Assembly (NCBI GenBank): GCA_038373885.1
Contig: JAWZYV010016546.1
Location: 124,001-188,000, forward strand
Length of the DNA: 64,000 nucleotides
Reading direction: 5' to 3'
Source of the DNA: Cheiracanthium punctorium
Lineage: Eukaryota; Arthropoda; Arachnida; Araneae; Cheiracanthiidae
Numbering within the stretch: the stretch's first letter is position 1; each line of letters opens with the position of its first letter. This document shows positions 55,219 to 64,000 of the stretch, piece by piece. The position numbers and the translations under genes are program-made. The notes under the pieces are model-generated. The model was not told where the DNA came from. It ran no database searches and worked only from the letters and a program-made list of their open reading frames with translations.

Positions 55219-56029
55219 CAAGCCCAGACTGGCCAGGTCGGATGCCGGGGCGATTGCCGAGGGTCCCCAACCCAAAGGGGCCCCCGGAGAAGCTCCCCCA
55301 AAATAGTTATTAGAGTAATTCGATACATAGGCGCACCCACGGAGGGGGCTATGGGGGCTGAAGCCCCCCCTAAAGGCGGGAAATTAGAAGTGAAAAGTAT
55401 TGAAAATTGTCACTAATGAGTTAAATGTTCTCTTTTTAAAAATTGTCAAATTATTTCTAAAATACTTTTTACCAAAAAAATATGTTAGTTTTTAAATAAA
55501 AACTTACAGTTAGAGCATGAAACACGGTTAAACTTGGTTACAACATCACTGAAAAAAATCATATAATTATTTGATTCTAAAATGAGTTACATTGCTCGTG
55601 GGGTTGTGTTCTACGGGCAAGTCGACTGGCACAGAATAATTTGACGTTATAAGAGAGTTATAACTTTAATTGAGGTCACTATAACCGAGATGAGCAGTAT
55701 TTGTAGCCCAGCCCCCCCCCCAAACTAAAATCCTGGGTGCGCCACTGATTCGATATGTATATTATATCAGAGTAATTTAATTACTTATTTACCAGTAATC
55801 TTACGTCTTTACGCAGTGGCGCAGCGGAGGACCCCCGAAACCCCGGGGATAGACCCCCCCCCACCCCCGAAGAATCAGGGGCCCTAACCCTAAAATAGTT
55901 AAATGTGCTTTTTAGGCAAGGAAGCCTAATTTTCAAATATCACATCTTCTGGTATTCTATTGCCTAAATTCTTTGGTAAGGGCCCCTTTTCAATCGCTAG
56001 CCGAGGGAACCCAAAGAAGTCCGGGTCTG
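55219..56029. mobile_element. hAT element (AAGCCCAGACTGG family), copy 1, interrupted
   Basis: CAAGCCCAGACTGG at the left, a decayed GTCCGGGTCTG right end, and perfect 8-bp duplications AGTCGAAC (55,211-55,218 and 56,030-56,037). The interior GAGGGTCCCCAACCC..GGGGCCCCC and AGTGGCGCAGCGG blocks match the copy at 60.4 kb. A second hAT element (55,326-55,747) is nested inside. Confidence 0.85.
55326..55747 (+). mobile_element. hAT miniature element (GGCGCACCCA family), copy 3, nested
   Basis: CATAGGCGCACCCA and TGGGTGCGCCACTG ends with perfect 8-bp duplications ATTCGATA (55,318-55,325 and 55,748-55,755). It inserted into the older hAT element at 55,219-56,029. Confidence 0.92.
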
Positions 56030-56041
56030 AGTCGAACCCGC

Positions 56042-56143
56042 GTAACCCTTTAAGACCTGGACTTTTTTTGCTACACTCACTCAAAAAAGTATTTGAGTGT
56101 AAGACGAATTTCCTTATTTTAGTTTTTCGAATAACACACAACT

Positions 56144-56179
<36 letters not shown>

Positions 56180-56346
56180 AGAGAGAGAAATATTATTATT
56201 ATTTTTTTTTATATCTGATTCGCTTCTTATGAAGAATAATATTTTATATATGAAATCAACTTAAGAAATATGGCGTACACTCGAGTACTTCTTGAGAGGA
56301 TGTAGATCACCTACACAGTTGTGTAGGCCAGGACTTAAAGGGTTAA
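56042..56346. mobile_element. piggyBac-like miniature element, second family, copy 2
   Basis: GTAACCCTTTAAGACCTGG at the left, CCAGGACTTAAAGGGTTAA at the right. 305 bp with a long A run. An internal GAAATCAACTTAAGAAATAT block corresponds to the 18,688-18,994 copy. Confidence 0.75.
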
Positions 56347-56833
56347 TGGAATGTCGATTAAATTAATATCCCTCTTATCAGAATAAATTTTGGCAAATTG
56401 GTTGGGAAATAATTGTTTATCCCATATTATTTCGAGCAAGACTGTTTATAATTTTAGGATTCTAATATTACAGTACATCCTGAAGAAATCACTCAAAAAT
56501 TCATTAATATAAAGTGAGGAGGGGAACACATATTAGTTTTCTAATAAATTATATTTAATACTTCATACACTGTGAGAAGTGTTCCTTACAATCTCAAATA
56601 TTATATTAGTCTAAAGCAAATTTTACGAGATGACTGTCCACGAAGGTAAAATTTTAAACTACGAATGCAACACAGTGTGTAGTGCATTTTATAAGTACCT
56701 AAGATTCACATTACTTGAACAATTGTCAAAATGTTGCCATAGTTTCTACTGTTATTGTATTCATTTATTTATTTTTGAGGCACATAGAGTTCATCATAAC
56801 TGTCTTATAGACTACCAGAATAAACACCTTAGG
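56347..56833. other. AT-rich spacer
   Basis: A short ATATCCCTCTTATCAGAATA stretch (near 56,367) resembles the interior of the pogo-like element at 49.95 kb. No gene is recognised. Confidence 0.4.
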
Positions 56834-56841
56834 TGGACAAA

Positions 56842-57018
56842 TAGGGATGGACGCGAGACGACTTTTTTGCGAGACGAGACAGAGATTTACAGCTTTCTTG
56901 CGAGACGAGACACACATTTTTAACATTACGATATAGGGATTTTTGCGAGACGAGACAAAGCTTTTAGGCTATTTTGAGAGACGCGAGACTCCTATTTTTC
57001 GTCTCGCGTCCATCCCTA
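56842..57018. mobile_element. hAT miniature element (GGGATGGACGCGAGACG family)
   Basis: TAGGGATGGACGCGAGACG and CGTCTCGCGTCCATCCCTA ends with perfect 8-bp duplications TGGACAAA (56,834-56,841 and 57,019-57,026). The interior repeats GCGAGACGAGAC words. A GTCTCGTCTCGCATCCATC stretch near 63,800 may be a remnant of a relative. Confidence 0.92.
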
Positions 57019-57282
57019 TGGACAAACTTGCTTAAATGTAGATGGTTTCAGTTATAACATCATTGAATAGATCAGATTATTTATGACGTTATAACCAAAT
57101 GACGTTATAATCGGGTTTCTGTTCAGACGAGCGCGTTATTGAACGGTGAGGTATATTTCAAAGTTATGAGGTAGCTGTCGCTATAAACGTGGTTACTATA
57201 ATTCAGTTCAACTTTATTTCTTTCATACCTCCCCTCTGAGTATTCATAAGCTAACAAAAAAAAAAGGTGAACACATGTTAGA

Positions 57283-57345
57283 ACCCCTTAAAAAATCTTC
57301 CACCCAAGGGATTTCCCCCGTTGGCAGATAGCCCTAGTTTCTTTT
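57283..57345 (+). repeat. dispersed repeat family C, short fragment
   Basis: CCCTTAAAAAATCTTCCACC..GTTGGCAGATAGCCCT matches the right part of the 42.3 and 50.8 kb copies. Confidence 0.5.
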
Positions 57346-57835
57346 GCCTTAACACAACGAAAATAACAAAAAAAATGGTATTGTTTCTTATTTAAAATCC
57401 GCAAACTGCAAATAAAACGATACATATAACGATATATATGTCTACTTAATCCAACGTTCATTGTATTCATACAATCAGTGATGAATTAGGGTTTAGGGGG
57501 CTTCACCCCCCCCCCCGTCCCGAAAGACTTTGCTTGGGAACATCTTGTTTCATTTGACATTTTAAATCAAATGAGCCTTTTCCATTGTGTTAGCACCTCC
57601 CCCAACTGAAAAAAAAATGATAAAAAATATAATAATGATAATACACTTCTTTAGCTTAATGCTTTGCTTTATTTTCCATTTTATTTATATCATATAAGCC
57701 TCTTTTTTTAATTACCCCCTCCTCCCTTAAAAAAAATTCTGTATCCGCCATAACATACAATTCTCAAAGTGTTAAAGTTTCACGGCAATTTTACTGATGC
57801 AAAAATACCTGCCTGACAATGTTTACAGTGATTAA
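57346..57835. other. spacer with a G/C-run relic
   Basis: TTTAGGGGGCTTCACCCC near 57,491 and TTCTGTATCCGCCA near 57,738 may be the ends of an old miniature element. Duplications were not found. Confidence 0.35.
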
Positions 57836-57839
57836 CATA

Positions 57840-58105
57840 TTTTCTGTTGTCACATTCTCTCAGCGTTGCTTAGAAGGCGCAAATGTCGACAGAGAGAATG
57901 ACTGAGTATTCGGAGGTCATTTGCCCCGTGATCGGTGGCAACAACCTGATGGAATCGTCTGCTGCTTGCCACCATGCTCTCGGAAATAATATCAATCGAT
58001 AAGCGACCAATCTGTTGATTGCCACCACATTTCTCACGAGATACTTTAGAACGTCTTTCTGAAGAGTCTTCTCGTTTATTATTATTCAAGTGATGTGGCA
58101 CAATT
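57840..58105. other. GC-richer island
   Basis: Non-repetitive stretch with a short inverted pair (ATTCTCTCAGCG near 57,854 and GAGAGAATGACTGAG near 57,892). An 83-codon minus frame (57,850-58,101) has no recognised domain. It lies directly left of a decaying array. Confidence 0.35.
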
Positions 58106-58109
58106 AAAA

Positions 58110-59420
58110 GATAATTTATCGGGAGGAATGTTGGTTAGTTTTGTTTAGATAAACGTGTGGCACGCGGCCTTGGAATATTGTTTATCGGTTATCCGGAGCG
58201 TGATTGGAAAATTCGAAGAATTATCAGTTTGAAAATGTGGCCTAGAAATAGTTTGAGTTTTTCCTTTATCTAGGAGGGTGATTTAAGTCATTCTGTATCA
58301 CAAAAATTTTCAAACATTCATACAATTATCTATATATCTTTAATTATGTCATATTCAGTTAATATGACATAATTAAAGATATTTATTGGAAGGAATTTTA
58401 GTTGTTTTTGTTTAGGTAAACGTAACGTGGTATTGAAAATTGTTTATCGGCTATTTCAATAAATGTAGTATGATTGGTTATTCTTATTTCAAAAATGTCC
58501 ACTTACGGCAACTGCCTAGAAATAGTTTGTTTTTGTATCAAAGGATTAACCCTTTATAAGGCGAGTTTATATGCAGAGAGTCGAAAGTACTTGGGATTTT
58601 TCTGGGCCCATTTTTTAGGATTAATTCATGTATTTTCCCTCTACTGTAATATCCCATGTGAAAATTGGAGAAACAAGTATTAAACAAATAGAGCAATTTT
58701 GCAAGAGAATACATTAATTATTCACAAAATCAAAGTCGGAAAACTACCTGCTGCTTGTACACGGAATTATATGCAAAAATATATAATTAAAAGCGATGAT
58801 TCTTATGCTCAAGTTTCGAGTCATTATTCGAGCTTTCTTTAAAATTACGAATGAAAGAAAAGTTCATAAGCCAACTATAATTTAGAATCTAGATGTATGC
58901 GGAAAATATACATCCAATATAACTGAACAAAAATCAGAAAATTCACTAATGATAATGGATTTCTGTATTTAATAGACCGTAGGTGGTAAATATTGTTACC
59001 GCGGCCTTATAAAGGGATAAAATATATAATACGGCCACGTTACGTTTACCTATTAAAAGTCATCATCATCCTGTGGCACAGCATTTCAAACAATTATTAT
59101 TTAATTAATGTGACGTAATTAAATATATTAATTTGATGGAATATTAGTTAGTATTGTTTAGATTAACTTGACTTAGCCTTCAAAATTGTTTATCGGTTAT
59201 TCGTATAAATGGTGCGTGGTGAGCAGTTCTTATTGCAAAAATGTCAGCTTAAGAGTACGGCATAGAAATAGTGTGTTTTTGGATCAAACGGGGAGTGAAG
59301 TCAATGTGTTGCACGAAATTAAGAAATTGGCTTGTATAAACATCTTTAATTTTATAATTTTGGCACATTGAAATTTTTTTTCTTTAAATCAGAGTGAATA
59401 AGTTTAACAGATCTCTTAAA
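58110..59420 (+). repeat. decaying tandem array, three recognisable units
   Basis: Units near 58,110, 58,375 and 59,125 share GGAAGGAATKTTRGTTRGT, TTTAGATAAACGT, ATTGTTTATCGGTTAT and GCCTAGAAATAGTTTG. The last two are separated by the piggyBac-like element at 58,546. A near-palindrome of about 45 bp (TAATTATGTCATATT..AATATGACATAATTA) is at 58,341-58,377. Confidence 0.7.
58546..59020. mobile_element. piggyBac-like miniature element, third family
   Basis: TTAACCCTTTATAAGGCGAG at the left and GCGGCCTTATAAAGGGATAA at the right. It is inserted within a unit of the surrounding array (after GTATCAAAGGA). Confidence 0.75.
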
Positions 59421-60360
59421 AATTATCAGTTCAAGAAAATATCTTGCAGAAAACTCTCTTAGGATATTTTGAATAAGATTTGGTTATCTTAGCACAATAA
59501 TAATGCTTATTCGAATTTATACTTTCAAAAATAGATAAATAAATAAAAATTAAAGTTGTTTTAATAAGTTATTCATATTTTAATAAGTCATTCTTTAATA
59601 AATTATTCATAATAAATAAGTTATTCAAGTTTTATATGACATGAAATCCCTATTACAAAATGATCAGTTTAGAAAAAAAGTCCTTTTTAGAAAATTGGAA
59701 GTTTCAATAATTGTTATAGTTAAAAGAATGTAAATTTTACCCTTGCAAATGTTTCATTTAGTTATGTGTTTTAACCTGAAATTTGCTAACTCTACCAAAA
59801 CTTACCATAAGACTGGATTGAATCAACCGAAAGAAGCCAGCAACTCGTAACTGGCAATAGAAACAATACAAATTATTCTGAACCTTAGAGAATATGATTT
59901 TATACTAGATATTTGAGCATTTCAGTTCATTTTTCATCAGTAGATATATGCTGTTCTCTGATATATTTGTTAAATATATAAGAACATTTTAAAGAGCATG
60001 TCTTCATAAGATTATGCTGTATTTGTGTTCAACAGTGTACTGATATTTGTACTGTACACTGTTATCGGCAGAATTGTAGTTTTTTTAGAAACACATTTTT
60101 TTTTTTTTTTTTCAAATAATTTCTTCCTTTAAACTTGACAGGAGTTAGGAGTTTTATGTGTTAAAGTATACTACAAGGTTAGCATCGGTTAGATTTGTAA
60201 ACAAATTATAACATAAACATAACCTAATAGGAATGCTGATAGGCTAACAAAAGAACATAAAGATTAATAATTAGAGATAAAAAGATTAATAATTACGAAC
60301 TTGGGACAACAATCAACAAATCGTTAAAAAAAAAGAGCAAGTATGAACCAAATTTTTAAT
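59421..60360. other. AT-rich spacer
   Basis: A TTTAATAAGTTATTCAT-type local duplication near 59,560-59,630 and a T run near 60,100. No gene is recognised. Confidence 0.4.
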
Positions 60361-60369
60361 GATAACAGG

Positions 60370-60898
60370 CAGCTCGGATGATCTGCGTTTGCTGAGGGCC
60401 CTCAGCCCAAGGGGCCCCCGAAGAGGCCCTAAAAATGGATATACCACTCTAAAATAAGAGTAATTTGATATAGATCAGAGTATTTTGATTATTTATTCAG
60501 AGTCTTGCACCTTTACTCAGTGGCGCAGCGGGGGACCCCAGGAACCCCATGACTTGAGGGACCCCAGAAAAGTCAGTAGCCCCAAAATTTTCAGAATACT
60601 TAAATGTGGTTTTTAGGCACGTAAACGTGATTTTCAAATATTACATATTCTAGTATTATGTTCTCTATAAATTCCCCATTAGGGGCTCCTTTTCAATCTG
60701 TAGCTGAGGGCCCCCAATGGAGCCAGTCAAAGTCAGGGGTCCCAAAATTTTCAAAATAGTTAAATGTGGTTTTTAGGCACGTAAACCTGATTTTCAAATA
60801 TTACATATTCTAGTATTCTGTTCTCTATAAATTCCTCAGTTGGGGGCCCCTTTTCAATCTGTAGCTGAGAGCCCCCCAACGGAGTCAGTCTGGGCTTG
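60370..60898. mobile_element. hAT element (AAGCCCAGACTGG family), copy 2
   Basis: The right end is CAGTCTGGGCTTG. The left end is diverged (CAGCTCGGATG). Flanks are ATAACAGG (60,362-60,369) and ATAACAGA (60,899-60,906), 7 of 8 identical. Internally a roughly 158-bp segment is tandemly duplicated (about 60,580 and 60,737). Co-linear with 55,219-56,029 without the nested element. Confidence 0.8.
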
Positions 60899-61079
60899 AT
60901 AACAGAATGACCTCCCACAAAAAATTTCACCCTGTTCTTAAATTTAGGGCGCACTCGTACAAACACGTGTTCTTACTTCAGCTCGTCTTTGTCAGTTTTC
61001 CACATCATCCTAAAGACGAACTTTAATATTAACACATATTTATCACTCTTTTTAAGAGTGGTATAGCCAGAGAAACAGG

Positions 61080-61395
61080 AATTTTATTTATTTTTCTCCG
61101 TCCGAGGTACCTACACCACAAAAACATACCTGAGCGAGAGAGGGGTCAATAACCAATCCGGCTTTTTCGTACTTGGCGCGATCTCGGCTCCGGGTTTACT
61201 GGCAGCCGCCAAGTTAACCGCCGCGCGCCAAGGGTTCGATGTCCTGCGAATTCAAGGTCACTAGTGCCGATCCAGCGAAAGTAGGCGAACTCGCGTGTTC
61301 AACCGGAATACTAGGGCATTGCACTCCGGTGCGAGGGGTTAGCGAACGACCTCGAGTGAGAGGTACTCGGAATAGGGAGAGATTGAACCCCCCCA
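61080..61395. other. CpG-rich island
   Basis: One of the GC-richest stretches of the window, with many CG dinucleotides (CCGCCGCGCGCC near 61,219). TCAAGGTCA at 61,252-61,260 is a perfect FTZ-F1/SF-1/ERR-type site. Short frames on both strands lack a recognised domain. It is followed on the right by a tandem array. Confidence 0.4.
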
Positions 61396-62370
61396 TGAAT
61401 TTCGAGGGAATTTGTGAACTTTCAGGTTTAGGCCTGAATGGTCAGTTTTTGGTTATGCGTTTGTCCTTTTCGTGTTAACCCTTTAACGTGCGGTGTCCTC
61501 GCCGTGAGGACACCAAACTCTGACGTTTCGACTGTTGCCAGTCACGAAGAATAGATTGGATTTCTATAAAAATAGTTGAGGGTGACATAGCTCCACGAGA
61601 ATCCTTTACTTTTTAGCACGTCCTTTCCCGTAAAAGAATTGTCACGATTATTTTTAACAGCACTGACATCTGCTGAAGAAGGGAAGAATGCGAGAACAGC
61701 CGGATAGATTGCCCAATGCTGAAAAAAGGGCAGCCGTTGCCATCGTTCGACATAACTACCAGCAAGATGGCGGACGATCGAAACGTTCATCGCGTGCCAC
61801 AGATCTAGAGACCCTTTTTTTTTTACGCAGCTGGCTGTGCGACGGCTGCCCTTTTTTCAGCATTGGGAAAGGGTTGAGCCTCAAAGGGTTAATTTACTTG
61901 ATTAGTTGAGAAATTGATAGGATTCCGTTTACACAATTCACATGTTTTCACAAAATGTAGTTTTGAGGGAATTTTTGAATTTTCAGGCCTAGGCCGGATG
62001 GTCAGTTTTTAGTAATATGTTTGTCCATTCTGTGCTAATTTAATTAATTTGTTAGTTGAGAAATTGTTAGGATTCCTTTTGCACAATTCACATGTTTTCA
62101 CAAAATGCAGTTTCGAGGGAATTCGTGAATTTTCAGGCCTAGGGCCCGGATGGTCAGTTTTCGGTTATGCGTTTGTCCATTTTGTGCTAGTTTAACTGGT
62201 TAGTTGAGGAACTGTTAGGCCTTCTTTTGCACAATTCGCATGCTTTCACAAAATTCAATTTCGAGGGAATTGGTGAATTTTCATGCCTAGGCCGGATGGC
62301 CAGTTTTTAGTAATGTGTTTGTCCATTCTGTGCTAATTTAACTGGTGCTGGTTAGTTGAGAAACTGCTAG
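61396..62370 (+). repeat. tandem array, units of about 122 bp
   Basis: The core TTCGAGGGAATT..GAATTTTCAGGCCTAGGC, then CGGATGGTCAGTTTT, GTTTGTCCATTCTGTGCTAA and GTTAGTTGAGAAATTG, recurs in about four well-matched units after removing the piggyBac-like element at 61,475. Similarity is high between units, so this array is younger than those at 26 or 49 kb. Confidence 0.85.
61475..61892 (+). mobile_element. piggyBac-like fold-back element, GTGTCCTC subfamily, inside the 122-bp array
   Basis: TTAACCCTTTAACGTGCGG at the left with hairpin GTGTCCTC/GAGGACAC, short arm at the right (CTCAAAGGGTTAA). The inner right arm is mostly deleted. The surrounding repeat unit reads continuously once the element and one TTAA are removed, which confirms the insertion boundaries. 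Confidence 0.9.
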
Positions 62371-63060
62371 AATTACTTCCATGAAAAAGACAATGGCTTA
62401 TTATGTTTCTCAAAGAAAGTACAATGAAAAATATTTTCCTCACACCAGCGATGTTGACCGATAGTGCCTTGCAGTTTGCGATGCCTTTTTTTCATTTTAC
62501 TCTAATTTAATTGGGTTATTGAGAAGTAGTTAGGATACCTTATGGGAACGAGAGATGGGTCAGTTTATATTTTTGAAGGTACCAAGACAAAAATACTTGC
62601 TACAGGCTAGTCTGCTGTTCACCATCTGTACAGTGTAATTAACATTGCATTTGTCCATCATATGCTAATTCAAATGGAAAAATTGATAGGATCCCTTCAA
62701 TGAAGAAAAGCAATTTTTTAATATGTCTGGACTACGATGAAAATATTCCCACCACACCAGCAGTACTGAACAATTGTATATACAACTCTAAACGTATAAG
62801 TTCATTTTTTGCCAGTTTAACGGGTTAATTGGGATTATTTTTAAGAAAGAGGCAGCCACTTGCTGCAAAAGTACTACTACAATGAGAATATTTGCTGCAA
62901 CCCACAGTAGTACTGACCACTGTTCCCACGGAGGCACTTAAATACAAACATACTAGGTATAATTTGTTATAGGTTGATTTGTCTGAACACCAAACAGTTA
63001 GATACTTTTTCGAGAAAGTGGTAACAGTTTAATATGTCTCAAAAGAGTATGCACGTGAAA
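62371..63060 (+). repeat. diverged continuation of the 61.4 kb array
   Basis: Units are longer (about 165 bp) and diverged, still marked by GTTATTGAGAAGTAGTTAGG, CACACCAGC.. and CTAATTYAAWTGG words near 62,505, 62,665 and 62,820. Confidence 0.55.
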
Positions 63061-63765
63061 ATATTTGACGTAGACTGGCTTTTGACTGTATAGTCCACAT
63101 AAAAAATACCAGGACGTTCTTTTGTCGTTTGCAGGATATCAAAATCAGACTTCATCATCAAACAGTTGCTGAAGAATTTTCCTATAGATGTCCAACTAAA
63201 CCATTCATCAACAGCTTATTCTTGTATATAGGTTATCTTGTGTTTAAGTTTTTATTTACTTTATCGTTTAACACCAGTATTTTGAGTCTTTTTTCCGATG
63301 CTTCAATGTTTTAGCTATCGGTAGACTGATTGTTTAAAACTAAGATTCTTCAAAAAACAGTGGCTTACAGTTGATTTTTTCTTTATTTTCTCCCCCTTAC
63401 ACTACGATCAAAAATGTTATGTATAGTAAAAACTTCGTAGCATTGCTTTTATAACTTGGTTTAAAAATGTGATATTCTATAATATGGAAAATAAAAATAA
63501 CATATCCTTAGATTTTAGACTTTTGTACACGTGTATGTATGTATGTGTTGATAAATTTCATCAATATTTATGAAGCAAAGATCTGACATTTCTCTGTATA
63601 GACTCATTACATTTCTCTAGTTCCATAAACGAATTTTTCGTCATACTTCGATTTTTACGTCATACTGCATTCCCGTTCGACTTCTTAAAAGTTTTTTTTA
63701 AAAAAGATCTCTGTCGACAACTTTACCTCAGTGTCTGAAAAGAATTTTTTTAACTCTTTAAGTGA
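63061..63765. other. AT-rich spacer
   Basis: A 61-codon frame at 63,129-63,314 has no recognisable domain. No other feature. Confidence 0.4.
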
Positions 63766-63978
63766 CGTTCTTCTCTGGAAGCGAGACGGAAAATAAGCTT
63801 GTCTCGTCTCGCATCCATCGCATCGGCAGCTTGCGTCAATCACCAGCTCCGAAGGCGATGCCAATATAGCTCACAAACAACTCAACTCAGCTCACTCCAC
63901 TTATTCCAGGAAGCGAACCACGCGGCGAAAGTGAAAATGGCCGCCGCGTCCGCTTTTTGGGGACATAGAACAAACACG
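63766..63978. other. GC-rich island at the window edge
   Basis: Contains GCGATGCCAATATAGCTCAC and AACTCAACTCAGCTCAC, which recall the CAGCTCAGCTCAC and GAATGCCAAC words of module B copy 3. Also contains AAAATGGCCGCC near 63,935. Cut by the window end. Confidence 0.35.
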
Positions 63979-64000
63979 CTGGCAGGCAGGCAGGCAGGCA
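63979..64000. repeat. (GGCA)n microsatellite at the window end
   Basis: At least five units, continuing past the edge. Confidence 0.9.

Noticed and set aside
46279..61260. Treating all FTZ-F1-type matches as significant on their own
   Set aside because: YCAAGGYCR allows eight 9-mers, so about four matches are expected in 64 kb on both strands. Only their invariance within module B copies is notable.

Overview
This 64 kb window is gene-poor, AT-rich eukaryotic DNA packed with DNA transposons. Several kinds of evidence point to an animal nuclear genome: hAT, piggyBac-like, PIF/Harbinger-like and pogo-like miniature elements, a tRNA-derived SINE, microsatellites and long mononucleotide runs. 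No bacterial-style gene or operon is present. I favour an arthropod because the mix of elements fits and because near-consensus ecdysone-type inverted repeats occur, but this is inference and the species is not identifiable from sequence alone. I found no complete protein-coding gene. The only coding traces are the C-terminal part of a broken hAT transposase (about 43.1-43.5 kb, inside an element with intact ends) and a possible ankyrin-repeat fragment (about 25.9-26.1 kb, minus strand).

Layout. About twenty copies of one piggyBac-like fold-back element lie across the window, nearly all at TTAA. Each has a long arm and a short arm that are inverted copies of each other around a small palindrome. 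Several smaller piggyBac-like families occur at 18.7, 19.2, 56.0 and 58.5 kb. hAT miniature elements with exact or near-exact 8-bp target duplications are at 8.1, 11.3, 12.5, 13.0, 13.5, 28.1, 42.9, 55.2 (with a second one nested inside), 56.8 and 60.4 kb. A 746-bp Harbinger-like fold-back is at 6.6 kb, and pogo-like elements are at 44.8 and 49.9 kb. A tRNA-derived SINE is at 50.9 kb.

Between the transposons the sequence is organised as GC-richer islands of roughly 150-500 bp every few kilobases, many of them next to an AT-rich array of strongly diverged tandem repeats (units of about 105-380 bp). Examples are arrays at 16.0-16.6, 17.3-18.0, 23.9-24.5, 26.3-28.0, 35.8-38.75, 49.2-49.8, 58.1-59.4 and 61.4-63 kb. 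Two island families recur. Module A has three plus copies (22.9, 26.1, 30.1 kb) and one minus copy (33.4 kb); it can fold into a long closed stem whose pairing is kept despite base changes. Module B has three plus copies (46.2, 50.3, 52.7 kb) and one minus copy (54.9 kb); every copy keeps a TCAAGGCCA word that fits the FTZ-F1/SF-1 consensus.

The most striking signal is the 26.3-28.0 kb array. Twelve units of about 150 bp start with a GTGTCAATGACC-type palindrome, one base from the EcR/USP (IR-1) consensus, and most carry a TGTACA-N5-TGTACA hairpin 15-25 bp later. Two separate perfect matches to the IR-1 consensus lie at 21,556 and 35,636. Whether this is an ecdysone-responsive regulatory or noncoding-RNA region, or old satellite-like sequence that matches by chance, cannot be settled without comparison or expression data.
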